Shown here: positions 20,131 through 29,003 of the stretch, in pieces | Numbering within the stretch: the first letter of the stretch is position 1 | Layout: every line of letters begins with the position of its first letter | Origin: JACMLD01 sp963705285 | Lineage (GTDB): Bacteria; Bacteroidota; Bacteroidia; Chitinophagales; Chitinophagaceae | Reading direction: 5' to 3' | Length of the DNA: 64,000 nucleotides | Assembly: GCA_963705285.1 (NCBI GenBank) | Contig: OY970066.1 | Coordinates: 3,472,001 to 3,536,000 of the forward strand | The notes under the pieces: model-generated | The model's input: only the letters and a program-made list of their open reading frames with translations | What the model was told of the DNA's origin: nothing | Database searches by the model: none | Translations under genes and position numbers: made by a program

Positions 20131-22056
20131 TCAGTGATCCGTTCTGAACGGTGAAGCGGGAAGGCCTTCTTTATTGTATAAGTTGGGATTCACCGGAAAG
20201 TCTGCCCATGCATACCGCACATACATAGGCGCAGTAATGTCATCATTCCATACCACCACTTTATCGCCGTTTATTGTGGCCTTGGCCCATACAAATTTTT
20301 TATCTGCCCCTGCTATCGCAAATTCGCTCAGCCCCTCACCATCATTAGTTACCAGTCCACCACCGGTGTGTGTAAATGAAACGGTAATCTCTTTGCCTGA
20401 TATACTCGCCGACTGGAACAGCGGTCCGGAATAAACTATATTTTTTTCTCCATACACCATATGTCTGGCTGCCAGGGCCAGCCGGTCGCCAACTTCTTTT
20501 TTTCTGTCGGGATGAATGTCATTCCATTCGCCCAGGTCGATGGCCACGGCCATCATTGTATTAGGAACCGCCAGGGTTTTCAACTGTGCTTCACGAAACA
20601 TGGCCCACTCACTTTCTGCGGGCAGGTAATTCATGTCCATAAAGCCTGGCAATTGCACGTAGAGAAATGGTGCAGTGGGCGCATTCCATTTTTGCCGCCA
20701 GTCGGCAATCATGGTATTCTGCAAGCTGGTGTAACTGGCTGCCCGTCCGCTATTGGTTTCGCCCTGGTACCATAGAAATCCTTTTACAGAGAAATTAATC
20801 AGTGGAGCAATCATGGAATTGTACAAAGCGGTAGGCTGATTTTGTGCGGCAATACCACCCCCGCCGGCGCCACGTTGTGGTATATTCACCTGCCCCACCT
20901 TGTATTGCCAGTAGCCTTGCAGATCAACGGTGTCGGTGCCGGCAATCAGCTGGTAGGGTTTGTCTGGGACAAATCCTCCTTTGCCGGCATTATTGGTTAC
21001 GCGTATAACAAAAAGATTTTTGCCGGCCTTCAACAAACCTGCCGGCAGGGGATATCTTCGTTGCGGATACATATAACCGGTAGTACCCACCTGTTTTCCA
21101 TTGATGTAAAGTACATCTGCATCTACAATGCGGCCCAGAAAAACTTTTGCCGGTTTGTTCACCATAGCGGCAGGCACATCCATCTCACGGCGGTACCATA
21201 CAACGCCATCAAGATCGCGCACGCCCTGGTCTTCCCAGTAACCGGGAATAGTAATGGTACGCCAATGTTTTGGCTGATAGGTTGAACTGAACCATTGCTC
21301 TGCAAGGCCTTTGTCTTCCGGGGCCGGCATAGTGCGGTCGGCAATAGGCGGTCTTTTATTTAACCCACTGATGTAAGCGGTGTCTTTGTTTTTTTGAATA
21401 GTTGCCTGCACATCCGTAAATTCTTTGAAGCTGTCTTCGCTCATCCATGCTTCAATAGGGGTGCCTCCCCAGCTGGCGTTGATAAGGCCGATGGGTACAT
21501 GGTATTTATCGTAAACGTTTTTTGCAAAAAAATAAGCTACTGCAGAGAACGCTCCAATATTTGCGGCATTGGCGCTTTTCCAATAGCCCGTTGGCAGGTC
21601 TGTCTGCGCCACCTGCATATTCGCAATGGTTGGTACCCAGAACTGCCGTATTTGTGCATAGTTAGCAGCAGCTATTTCTGCTGCATACAAAACCTTATGC
21701 AGATCCATCTGGTGCACCATATTAGATTGCCCTGAACAAACCCAAACATCGCCAAACAAAATTTCTTTGATACTGATATGGTTGCTTGCGTCTATCTGAA
21801 TGGTATAGGGTCCACCGGCTTTGGTGGCAGGTAGCAGCAAGCTCCAGTTACCCTGTTGATCAGCCGTTGCAGAAAACCTTTGTTTGTTAAAACCCACTTT
21901 CACTTTTTCTTTCGGTGGAGCCCATCCCCAGATTTTCACGGGTATGTCCCTTTGCAGTATCATACTGTCCCTGATAAGTCGTGGCAGCTTTACCTGGCCT
22001 GCTACTGGTTGAAGAAGATAAACCACAAGAAGAACAATTATGCTGATGGGTCTCAT
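20131..22056 (-). CDS. Secreted SASA-type (sialate O-acetylesterase-like) carbohydrate esterase
   Basis: A 641-residue secreted esterase (signal peptide ending near PVAGQ). It combines an SGNH/SASA hydrolase domain, with the nucleophile block FGDVWVCSGQSNMVHQM near residue 100 and the catalytic Asp/His region DIHPDRKKEVGDRLAL near 550, with an inserted GH2-like jelly roll (about 270-390; DLDGVVWYRREMDVP). In plant-polysaccharide loci such proteins remove acetyl groups from xylan or xyloglucan, which fits the neighbouring xylanase, xylosidase and glucuronidase genes. Sialic acid is unlikely here because no sialidase is present. It is the last gene of the leftward xylan run; a heptad tract begins right after its stop. 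Confidence 0.85.
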   Translation of the reverse strand: MRPISIIVLLVVYLLQPVAGQVKLPRLIRDSMILQRDIPVKIWGWAPPKEKVKVGFNKQRFSATADQQGNWSLLLPATKAGGPYTIQIDASNHISIKEILFGDVWVCSGQSNMVHQMDLHKVLYAAEIAAANYAQIRQFWVPTIANMQVAQTDLPTGYWKSANAANIGAFSAVAYFFAKNVYDKYHVPIGLINASWGGTPIEAWMSEDSFKEFTDVQATIQKNKDTAYISGLNKRPPIADRTMPAPEDKGLAEQWFSSTYQPKHWRTITIPGYWEDQGVRDLDGVVWYRREMDVPAAMVNKPAKVFLGRIVDADVLYINGKQVGTTGYMYPQRRYPLPAGLLKAGKNLFVIRVTNNAGKGGFVPDKPYQLIAGTDTVDLQGYWQYKVGQVNIPQRGAGGGGIAAQNQPTALYNSMIAPLINFSVKGFLWYQGETNSGRAASYTSLQNTMIADWRQKWNAPTAPFLYVQLPGFMDMNYLPAESEWAMFREAQLKTLAVPNTMMAVAIDLGEWNDIHPDRKKEVGDRLALAARHMVYGEKNIVYSGPLFQSASISGKEITVSFTHTGGGLVTNDGEGLSEFAIAGADKKFVWAKATINGDKVVVWNDDITAPMYVRYAWADFPVNPNLYNKEGLPASPFRTDH

Positions 22057-22182
22057 TTCAATAATTAAAAAGTCAACATTAAAAAGTAATAAATCTACGC
22101 GGCGTGTTACATAATTATTCTCGATACTCCGGGATATAGGCTGAGTGTCGCCATGATGGCCATATTTTATGATCTCAACAAA

Positions 22183-22232
22183 CTAAAAACTAAAAACGCT
22201 GAACTAAAAAACTATAAACTAAAAACTATAAA
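22183..22232 (-). repeat. Heptad tract T2 overlapping a stop codon
   Basis: Seven units (CTAAAAA and CTATAAA types on the plus strand, one 8-nt unit, one odd unit CGCTGAA). On the minus strand these are GTTTTTA and GTTTATA rotations. The stop codon TAG (22226-22228) of the upstream GH43 gene lies inside the tract. Confidence 0.85.
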
Positions 22233-23251
22233 CCCCTCAAGTATGCATCAACCGGTACAATCCTGCCATCTGCATCATATTTCAGCTCAGTTACTTTTAC
22301 AGAGCGCAAATGCGTAACACCATTAGATAAGCTGGAGTCGTGGTAAAACAGCCACCACCTGCCGTCAAATGCAAGAATGGAGTGGTGGTTGGTCCAGCCT
22401 ATAACCGGGTTAAGAACAATGCCCTGGTAAGTAAAAGGCCCGTAAGGGGTATCTCCCGTGGCATAACATATTAAATGGGTATCGCCGGTGGAATAGGAAA
22501 AATAATATTTCCCATTGTATTTATGCATCCACGAAGCTTCAAAAAAGCGCCTGCTGTTATCACCCGCCAGCAGGGGCTGACCCGCCTCGTCTGTAATGGT
22601 TATTTCCTGCACGGGCTCTGTAAACGCCTGCATGTTTGCCGTTAACCGCGCCACCCGTGGGCCGAGCGCAGGCTCATGGGCAGCGGGTTCAGCATTGGCA
22701 GCGTTGTAGGTATGGTGGCGATAAGATTGTAGCTGTCCGCCCCAAAGGCCGCCAAAGTATAAATAATAGCTGCCGTCATCATCTTTAAAAACACAGGGGT
22801 CTATTGAATAGCTGCCTTTAATGGGTGTAGCTGCTGCAATAAATGGGCCTTCTGGCTGGTTACTAACGGCCACACCTATCTGAAATACCCCGTCAGGTGT
22901 TTTGGCAGGAAAATACAAAAAATATTGGCCGTCTTTCTCGGCAGCATCGGGCGCCCACATCTGGCGGCTGGCCCAGGCCACGTCTTTTACATGCAACGCC
23001 GTGCCATGGTCGGTTACCGCGCCGCCGGGTTTGTCCATAGATAACACATGGTAATCTTCCATGGCAAAATGGCTACCCAGGTCGTCGAAAGGTATGCCTG
23101 CATCTATATCATGCGAGGGATACACATAGATCCTGCCGTTAAATACATGGGCCGATGGATCAGCAGTATACATATGCGTTACCAACGGCGTTGAAATGGC
23201 ATTGCTGATGAGCTCAGAAAAATTAGTGAGCGTGTTACTGTTTTCGGGCAT
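22226..23251 (-). CDS. Cytoplasmic GH43 beta-xylosidase/arabinofuranosidase
   Basis: A 341-residue GH43 enzyme without signal peptide, so probably cytoplasmic. The three catalytic acids are visible: Asp in TADPSAHVFNGRIYVY, Asp in SIDPCVFKDDDGSYYLYFGG and Glu in RRFFEASWMHKYNGKYYFS. The resemblance is to GH43 subfamily 1 xylosidases. It would hydrolyse xylo-oligosaccharides brought in by the GPH-type symporter encoded immediately upstream (103 bp). The last residues (LRGL) and the stop codon come from the start of heptad tract T2, so the original C-terminus may have been altered by repeat growth. Confidence 0.9.
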   Translation of the reverse strand: MPENSNTLTNFSELISNAISTPLVTHMYTADPSAHVFNGRIYVYPSHDIDAGIPFDDLGSHFAMEDYHVLSMDKPGGAVTDHGTALHVKDVAWASRQMWAPDAAEKDGQYFLYFPAKTPDGVFQIGVAVSNQPEGPFIAAATPIKGSYSIDPCVFKDDDGSYYLYFGGLWGGQLQSYRHHTYNAANAEPAAHEPALGPRVARLTANMQAFTEPVQEITITDEAGQPLLAGDNSRRFFEASWMHKYNGKYYFSYSTGDTHLICYATGDTPYGPFTYQGIVLNPVIGWTNHHSILAFDGRWWLFYHDSSLSNGVTHLRSVKVTELKYDADGRIVPVDAYLRGL

Positions 23252-23260
23252 GGTATAAAT

Positions 23261-23309
23261 TAAAAAGTAAAAAGTAAAAATTAAAAAGTAAAAATTAAAA
23301 AGTAAAAAA
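23261..23309 (-). repeat. Heptad tract T3: seven perfect units
   Basis: Seven heptamers TAAAAAG, TAAAAAT or TAAAAAA in unbroken register over 49 bp. It ends 10 bp upstream of the GH43 start codon and begins about 45 bp after the symporter stop. A weaker echo (ATTAAAAAGT twice) lies at 22065-22090. Its position in the GH43 leader could affect translation. Confidence 0.85.
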
Positions 23310-23354
23310 TGTATGCGCTGTAAATAAAAACAGGTAAAGAATGGTGATGGCTTT

Positions 23355-24821
23355 TTATGTTCGTCTTGCTTTCAAATCTTTTTCTATGGTAAGTTCTGTT
23401 TGTTTGTTAATGGCGTATCCAAACAGCAGCAGGCTGCCGGCAATAAAAATTAAACCGGGGTAAATGCTTACAGACATTTGCATGCCATTGATGGCGGCTG
23501 CTGTTTGTTGCGGCGCATTGGGGTTATAGCCATAGCTGCTCAAAATAAATGTACCAAGACCGCCGCCAAGGCTCAACCCTATTTTTAAACCAAGTATCAT
23601 GGCAGAGAAAATAATGGCGGTGGCACGGCGGTTGTTTTTCCATTCGCTGTAATCCGCCACATCGGCAATCATTGCCCACAATAATGGAATGGTGACGCCA
23701 TATAAAAAGCCGTGTACTATCTGGGTTACAAAGACAGCGGTAATGGCTTGTGGCGAAAAAAATGTAAACATGATCAGGCTGAGTGCAGAGAGAAAAAGAA
23801 AAATGCCAAAAATATTTCTTTTGCCAAACCGGTCGGCAAGTGGTTTTGAAAAAAGAATGCCAATGATCATAAATACAATGCCCGCAGCATTGAACAGGCT
23901 ATTGGCAGACGTGTACGCTTCTTTGGGCCATTCAAAATTGCCCAGGCCCATACCGGTAATTGTTTTATTAAGACCTGCTATAAAATTATTGAAACCCACA
24001 TTTTGCAGAAAAGCCGCCTGGCTATCCTGGTTGAGGTAGTACTTAAAATAGTAAACGTACATGCCGCCTTTCAATGCAAGTGTAATAAACACCAGGATAG
24101 TAACAGTGAGCATGATAATCCATGGTTTGTTTTTTGAAAGATCAGCCAGGTCTAGTTTCACCGGGTTTTTTACTGCGTTGGTGGGTACCACACGCTCGCG
24201 CGTGGTTAAAAAAGTAATCACAAAACACACAACACCTACGATAGCGAAAAACAACATCACTTTTTCAAAGCCCACTTGTTCATTGCCATGGCCGATAGAT
24301 AATGCCAATGGCCGCAAGAGCGCCTGAATGATAAATTGCGCTACCATTACCGCTACAAAACGATAAGACGAGAGGCTGTTGCGTTCTTTCATGCTCCCAG
24401 TAAGCACACCGCTCAATGCTGAGTAAGGCAGGTTATTGGCCGAGTATACAATCAGCAAAAGAAAATAAGTTACCGCGGCATACACTACTTTTCCTGTTTC
24501 TCCAAAGTTGGGCGTGCTGAATGCCAGCAATGATATGGCACCAAAAGGTACAGCGGTCCACAATACCCAGGGCCTGTACTTGCCCCAGCGCGTATTAGTG
24601 CGGTCGGCAATGGCGCCCATAATAACATTAAAGAATGCGCCGATAAAACCAAAAAAGGTGATGATAAAACTGGCGGTACCTGCCGGTATTTGATATACAT
24701 CCGTATAAAAAAATCCCAGGAAAGTAAGCAGGGTTTGAAATATCAGGTTGGCAGCCAGATCCCCTAAACTATAACCAACTTTTTCAAGTACAGATAATTT
24801 ATGCAAGCTTGGATTCGTCAT
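23355..24821 (-). CDS. GPH-family oligosaccharide:cation symporter
   Basis: A 488-residue, 12-helix transporter of the glycoside-pentoside-hexuronide family (MelB/XynB-like). Features: KVGYSLGDLAANLIFQT at the N-terminus, GAIADRTNTRWGKYRPW in the helix 2-3 loop, YSALSGVLTGSMKERN, and SKPLADRFGKRNIFG in the central loop. Family members import xylosides and other short glycosides with sodium or protons. It lies 15 bp after the GH10 gene and before a cytoplasmic GH43, so xylo-oligosaccharides are the probable cargo. There is no SusC/SusD pair in this locus, so the outer-membrane step must be served from elsewhere. Confidence 0.92.
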   Translation of the reverse strand: MTNPSLHKLSVLEKVGYSLGDLAANLIFQTLLTFLGFFYTDVYQIPAGTASFIITFFGFIGAFFNVIMGAIADRTNTRWGKYRPWVLWTAVPFGAISLLAFSTPNFGETGKVVYAAVTYFLLLIVYSANNLPYSALSGVLTGSMKERNSLSSYRFVAVMVAQFIIQALLRPLALSIGHGNEQVGFEKVMLFFAIVGVVCFVITFLTTRERVVPTNAVKNPVKLDLADLSKNKPWIIMLTVTILVFITLALKGGMYVYYFKYYLNQDSQAAFLQNVGFNNFIAGLNKTITGMGLGNFEWPKEAYTSANSLFNAAGIVFMIIGILFSKPLADRFGKRNIFGIFLFLSALSLIMFTFFSPQAITAVFVTQIVHGFLYGVTIPLLWAMIADVADYSEWKNNRRATAIIFSAMILGLKIGLSLGGGLGTFILSSYGYNPNAPQQTAAAINGMQMSVSIYPGLIFIAGSLLLFGYAINKQTELTIEKDLKARRT

Positions 24822-24836
24822 GTTTGAATGTATATT

Positions 24837-25934
24837 TTATTTTTTTGATTGTACCGCTGTTTTTATCACCGCATAAAATGCCGGTTTGGGTTGGTATTGT
24901 CGGTCGAACAACAATGGATAGTTGGTTCTGCCACGCACCGGAAAATTATTCAGCCACGACTGCCCGTCATTAACACCCCAAAAAGTAACCCGGCTAATTT
25001 TGTCTTTGTATTGTATAAACAAACGGAACAGGTCTTCATAGGCTGTGGCCAGTTGTGCCTGCGCTGTATCTGGCAGTCCTTTGGTATAAGGGTTCAGCCG
25101 CTCATTGTATGCAACTGTTTGGCCAACATCTGCAGTTACCGCACCGGGGTCCTGCAACACACTCAGGTCAAGTTCAGTAAACATTACTTCAATGCCCAGT
25201 GCTGAAAATTCCTGTATGCTTTTTTCAATATCGGCAAGCGGCAGCTTGTACGATCTCCAATGGCCCTGTATGCCCACACCATCTATTCGTACACCGGCTG
25301 CCTGTATTTTTTTTATTAATGCAATGGCACCTGCTCTTTTCAAAGGTTGCTCAATATTATAATCATTATAATAAAGTTTTGTATTCGGTGCCACTTTTTG
25401 CGCCAGGCGAAATGCTTCTACCACAAAGTCGTCTCCAAGGTATTGTAAAAAGATCGATTTGCGCATGCTGCCGTCTTCATTCAACGCTTCATTCACCACA
25501 TCCCATGAGTATACTTTTCCCTCGTACCGGCCGGCAACGGTTTCAATATGATTGGTAAAGTACATGCGCACAGAATCTTTGTTGGTGAGTTTGCGCGCAA
25601 AGGCCGGCAACTGGCTGTGCCAGATAAGTGTATGCGCATTGATTTGCAGGTTGTTCTTTTTTCCATACGCCACCAGTTTGTCTGCCGGCTCAAAATTATA
25701 CTGGTTCCATCCCGGGTGGATGATTTCAGCTTTCATAATGTTTTCGGGCGTAGCAGCATTGAACTGTTGCGGCACCAATACTGCTGCTGCCGAATCTTTT
25801 TCCATGATTTGTTGGGTGTTGAGCGCTGTGCCCACAACAAAATCATTTTTGAATGTTTCCTTTAATGAGGGTGTTGCAGTGATATTATTAACTGCCATCC
25901 ACACCATGATAATAATGACTAATTTCTGCAACAT
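24837..25934 (-). CDS. GH10 endo-1,4-beta-xylanase (first copy)
   Basis: A 365-residue secreted xylanase with a signal peptide (cleavage near NNITA/T) and a single GH10 TIM barrel without carbohydrate-binding module. The acid/base is Glu149 in SWDVVNEAL and the nucleophile Glu254 in VMFTELDLS; substrate-binding blocks HTLIWHSQLP, YYNDYNIE and GVGIQGHW are present. It cuts the xylan backbone into oligomers for the symporter encoded just downstream. It starts 17 bp after a decayed reading frame (25952-26205). A second GH10 gene lies at 31070-32236. Confidence 0.95.
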   Translation of the reverse strand: MLQKLVIIIMVWMAVNNITATPSLKETFKNDFVVGTALNTQQIMEKDSAAAVLVPQQFNAATPENIMKAEIIHPGWNQYNFEPADKLVAYGKKNNLQINAHTLIWHSQLPAFARKLTNKDSVRMYFTNHIETVAGRYEGKVYSWDVVNEALNEDGSMRKSIFLQYLGDDFVVEAFRLAQKVAPNTKLYYNDYNIEQPLKRAGAIALIKKIQAAGVRIDGVGIQGHWRSYKLPLADIEKSIQEFSALGIEVMFTELDLSVLQDPGAVTADVGQTVAYNERLNPYTKGLPDTAQAQLATAYEDLFRLFIQYKDKISRVTFWGVNDGQSWLNNFPVRGRTNYPLLFDRQYQPKPAFYAVIKTAVQSKK

Positions 25935-25951
25935 GTTGTTTTGTTTAAAAG

Positions 25952-26205
25952 TTAATACGTTTCCGTTGGAATAAGGTAACCAAATACCGGTGTGTGAAAG
26001 CTGCCGGTGACACCCTGTAACACAATGCCGGTATCGATTGCCCAGTATTTTATGACGTGCTTTCCGGGTGCGCCTGTATCATGTACCGATGTTTGTATAA
26101 TGATATTTGCGCCCACCCAGAATTTTTTTCTGTTGTGCTCATTTGCTGCGCAAATGCTATGGCGCAGGTAAGCATTACAGTAATTAAAAAAATGAATCGC
26201 TTCAT
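25952..26205 (-). pseudogene. Relic of a secreted protein, signal peptide joined to a GH115-like C-terminal tail
   Basis: An ATG at 26205 starts MKRFIFLITVMLTCAIAFAQ, a good signal peptide, but this frame ends at 26050. Beyond a run of seven A (about 26128-26134), a different frame reads FWVGANIIIQTSV, then PGKHVIKYWAIDTGIVLQ and PVFGYLIPTETY, stopping at 25952. Adding one A to the run would join both into an 84-residue product. The tail resembles the end of GH115 alpha-glucuronidases, where a GKHTLKxWMVDPGVVL-like strand pair is followed by a YLGPPES-like end. The catalytic middle, some 700 or more residues, is missing. GH115 identity is inference; the signal peptide, A-run and open tail are visible. 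Confidence 0.6.
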
Positions 26206-26521
26206 GACAGTCGTTTAATCATTTGCGCAGGTGTTGCTGAATATTGTAAAACGCCAAGAAGGCATCCGCGATATTCAACGCATCCAAACAAACAAGTAAT
26301 GAAAATGGGGTTATAAAAATATTGAACCAGCTGCCGGCAGCGGCCAACTGATAACCCTTATGTGCAGTAGATAACCAGAATTGATAACAGGCAACTAAGA
26401 TATGGAATTGGGTGCAAAGGCAATGTTTTTAGTTAAATAATTCGAAGATTTTCTTACGTTGGCACAGCAAGTGGTGAAAAATAATTTGTTTGTTGAACAC
26501 AAGCCAGTTCTCTGTTGCTCA
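26206..26521. other. Gap between GH67 and the relic gene
   Basis: This 316-bp stretch separates the GH67 stop from the relic signal peptide. It contains several copies of TGATAAC or TTGATAAC (26349-26390) and the palindrome CTGCCGGCAG (26331-26340). I see no gene in it. It may be leftover sequence from the deletion that shortened the relic. Confidence 0.5.
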
Positions 26522-28738
26522 TCAATTGGTATTACCAATGCCCGGCACAAAATTGAACTTAAGGTCTTTGTAATAATCCAGCGAATGGTTTGATTTTTCA
26601 ACATTGGCAGGAATGGGCAAATGCGAAAACGTTTGAAAGTACAACATGCAAGAATTTCTCCACCATTCCGCATCCTGCTCCTGTATGGCCAACAGCATTT
26701 TTACCTGCCTGAACCTGTCAGGGTCTATCATGTTTTCTACACCATTCCATTGTTGTTGCATCCATCTGGCGGTATCCACTCCCTCCTGGTATTTGCTGCA
26801 TAGTTCATCCCATAAAATTTTGCCCGACTTCATGGTGTGCCGCCATGATACATGATGAAACCACAACAAAAATTTTTCATCGCAAAGGGATGAGTCTTTC
26901 CATTGTTGCTGTACTTCCGGCCGGTACTGCGCCAATGCGTTGCTGCCCGTTGCAGTTCTGTTGAAGCCAATACCCAGTGAGTCTGCACGGTGATAATATT
27001 CCGGGTTCCAATCGGCCCTTGCCAAATGATTCTGCCATGGGCCCGGGCCGTAATGATGGCCTGCTGCCATGATATGGTGAAGGCCAAGCGGTGTCATATA
27101 ATTTACGACCGCTTCCCTGGAGGCAAGCATCATTTTTTTGATGGTGGCGCAGGCAGCAGCATCAGTAGTAAACGTTTGGCGGATCCATTCATCGGCTATA
27201 CTGGCTGCATCCAAATTATGGTTCCATGCCAATCGCCCATAGGCATACCAGGTGGCTTGTCCAAACGGGTGGTTGGTCCAGTTTCTTTCTGAACCAATAT
27301 TGGCAACACCTGCAATGGCTGTAATGGGTGTATTGAACAAACTGCCATCAATTATTTTTGCTACGGTAGAAGATTTGCCTTTGGTGTAGGTATCTGCATC
27401 CAGCACTTCTTTAAACAAAGGCGCCTGGTAAACCAGATGCGTACCCTGCCCAAGGTATTCCATCGTAAGCTGCAATTCCATGGCCACGGGTGTTTGCTGC
27501 AATGCGCCAAACAATGGAGAGAATGGTTCTCTTGGCTGAAAATCAATCGGCCCATTCTTTACCTGTATAATTACATTCGGCCTGAACTTTCCATCAAACG
27601 GTTTGAATTCTGTATACGCCTGTTTAAACCGGTCTGCAGCGGCAATATCTGATTGAGTATTTTTTACCGTGGAATCAAAATTTTCGCCACGCTGGTGCAA
27701 TCGTGCATCATACACAAATGCCCTCCACATCACAATGCCATGATGCGGGGCCAATGCATCCGCCAGCATATTTGCGCCGTCAGCATGCGAACGCTCATAG
27801 GTTTGCGGGCCCGGTTGTCCTTCAGAATTTGCTTTTACCAAAAAGCCACCAAAGTCTGGAATGTAGTTATAGATTTCATCCGCTTTTTGTTTCCACCATG
27901 CCTGCACATCCTTATCAAGAGGATCAGCAGTTTTTAATCCGCCAATTTCAACAGGCGCGCTGAACCTGGCCGCCAGGTATACTTTAAGACCATAGGCCCT
28001 GAATACATCTGCCAGCGCTTTTACTTTCACCAGGTATTCTTTAGTAAGTACCAGCGCGTTGGCATTTACATTGGTGAGCACTGTTCCGTTGATGCCAATG
28101 GATGCATTGGCCCTTGCATAATCAATGTACCGCTGGTCAATATAATTAGGTAATGTATGCCAGTTCCAAATAGAAAACCCCGCGTAACCGCGCTCCACAG
28201 TCCTGTTGAGGTTGTCCCAATGATTCAAAATACGATATTGAATTTTTGGTATGCTGATAACGGCAACCGGACGCACAGGCTGCAACGTTTTCACGAGTCG
28301 CAGAAAATGAAAGGCACCATATAATACGCCCGCATCTGTATTAGCAGTAATGATGGTGATGTTTTTATTGTTGAGGCGGGTAGACTTAATGATAAATCCC
28401 TCGGTACCCAACGCCGCGTAATCAATGTCTTTGGACAGCGAGGGCACGGGTATATTGGTCTTTGTATACGCCAATACGGAACCGTCTTTAATGGTTCCGG
28501 CATTTTGATATGCCTGTTGCAATAAGCCACCAAGGCCGGTTTGCAATTCTTTTAATGCCACCGTTAGGGTGGGTGAGTTGCCATAAACAGTGATGCTACT
28601 GATCTGTTGCCGGTATTGTTGCCGCAGCGTATTGTTGCCAATGGCGTCATACCGCAGCCAAAGCCGGTAACCATCCTCTGCAAAAGACACATTAAACGTT
28701 GTAATCAAAAACAATATGATGATAACATACTTAACCAT
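26522..28738 (-). CDS. GH67 alpha-glucuronidase
   Basis: A 738-residue secreted GH67 enzyme that removes (4-O-methyl)glucuronic acid from the non-reducing end of xylo-oligosaccharides. Signal peptide ends near VSFAE. The N-terminal mixed domain (DGYRLWLRYDAI) precedes the TIM barrel (NHWDNLNRTVERGYAG), whose catalytic acids by alignment are Glu306 (KANSEGQPGP), Asp399 (NGPIDFQPREP) and Glu427 (LTMEYLGQG); the Asp-Glu spacing of 28 equals that in the Cellvibrio enzyme. The helical C-terminal domain has HHVSWRHTMKSG. It is the first gene of the leftward run from the divergent promoter region. A typical member is cytoplasmic or periplasmic; periplasmic is likely here. Confidence 0.94.
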   Translation of the reverse strand: MVKYVIIILFLITTFNVSFAEDGYRLWLRYDAIGNNTLRQQYRQQISSITVYGNSPTLTVALKELQTGLGGLLQQAYQNAGTIKDGSVLAYTKTNIPVPSLSKDIDYAALGTEGFIIKSTRLNNKNITIITANTDAGVLYGAFHFLRLVKTLQPVRPVAVISIPKIQYRILNHWDNLNRTVERGYAGFSIWNWHTLPNYIDQRYIDYARANASIGINGTVLTNVNANALVLTKEYLVKVKALADVFRAYGLKVYLAARFSAPVEIGGLKTADPLDKDVQAWWKQKADEIYNYIPDFGGFLVKANSEGQPGPQTYERSHADGANMLADALAPHHGIVMWRAFVYDARLHQRGENFDSTVKNTQSDIAAADRFKQAYTEFKPFDGKFRPNVIIQVKNGPIDFQPREPFSPLFGALQQTPVAMELQLTMEYLGQGTHLVYQAPLFKEVLDADTYTKGKSSTVAKIIDGSLFNTPITAIAGVANIGSERNWTNHPFGQATWYAYGRLAWNHNLDAASIADEWIRQTFTTDAAACATIKKMMLASREAVVNYMTPLGLHHIMAAGHHYGPGPWQNHLARADWNPEYYHRADSLGIGFNRTATGSNALAQYRPEVQQQWKDSSLCDEKFLLWFHHVSWRHTMKSGKILWDELCSKYQEGVDTARWMQQQWNGVENMIDPDRFRQVKMLLAIQEQDAEWWRNSCMLYFQTFSHLPIPANVEKSNHSLDYYKDLKFNFVPGIGNTN

Positions 28739-28806
28739 AACGCACGTTGCAAATAATGATAAATGAAATGAACCAACCTAAAGTATTCCTTTTTTCAACA
28801 AAAATA

Positions 28807-28818
28807 GCAACCGGTTGC
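28807..28818. promoter_or_regulatory. Candidate LacI-family operator, GCAACCGGTTGC
   Basis: A perfect 12-bp palindrome with a central CpG that fits the general LacI-family operator AAnCGnTT. It lies about 70 bp upstream of the GH67 start codon, in the divergent region. The natural partner is the LacI-type regulator at 33896-34930. Binding is inferred, not shown. Confidence 0.55.
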
Positions 28819-28858
28819 ATAAATCCGGCAAATAGCTATATTTTTAGCGTAGACAGTG

Positions 28859-28893
28859 TATAGTTTATAGTTTTTGGTTCTTGGTTCTTAGTC
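28859..28893 (+). repeat. Heptad tract T4: five units
   Basis: Units TATAGTT (twice), TTTGGTT, CTTGGTT and CTTAGTC in one register. TATAGTT is a rotation of GTTTATA, the unit also found in tracts T1 and T2. It lies in the divergent promoter region, 110 bp upstream of GH51. Confidence 0.75.
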
Positions 28894-29003
28894 CACGGAC
28901 AGGATATGGATTATTCTCAAGAGTATGAGCCCTCCTGGTATGGACAAAATATTTATCTGGATCTTTTTGAATTTTACATTCTGAATTTTTACTTGTTTAC
29001 GCA

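Larger units (their letters stand above)
28739..29003. promoter_or_regulatory. Divergent control region of the xylan locus
   Basis: This 265-bp region drives GH67 leftward and GH51 rightward. It holds a LacI-type palindrome at 28807-28818, and a five-unit heptad tract at 28859-28893. I found no clean TAnnTTTG box for either gene. Because the two arms diverge here and the only regulator gene nearby is LacI-type, this is the likely control point for the whole locus. Confidence 0.6.

Noticed and set aside
26395..26673. 92-codon minus-strand frame overlapping the GH67 3' end
   Set aside because: Mostly a shadow of GH67 in another frame; cysteine-rich composition and no family resemblance.
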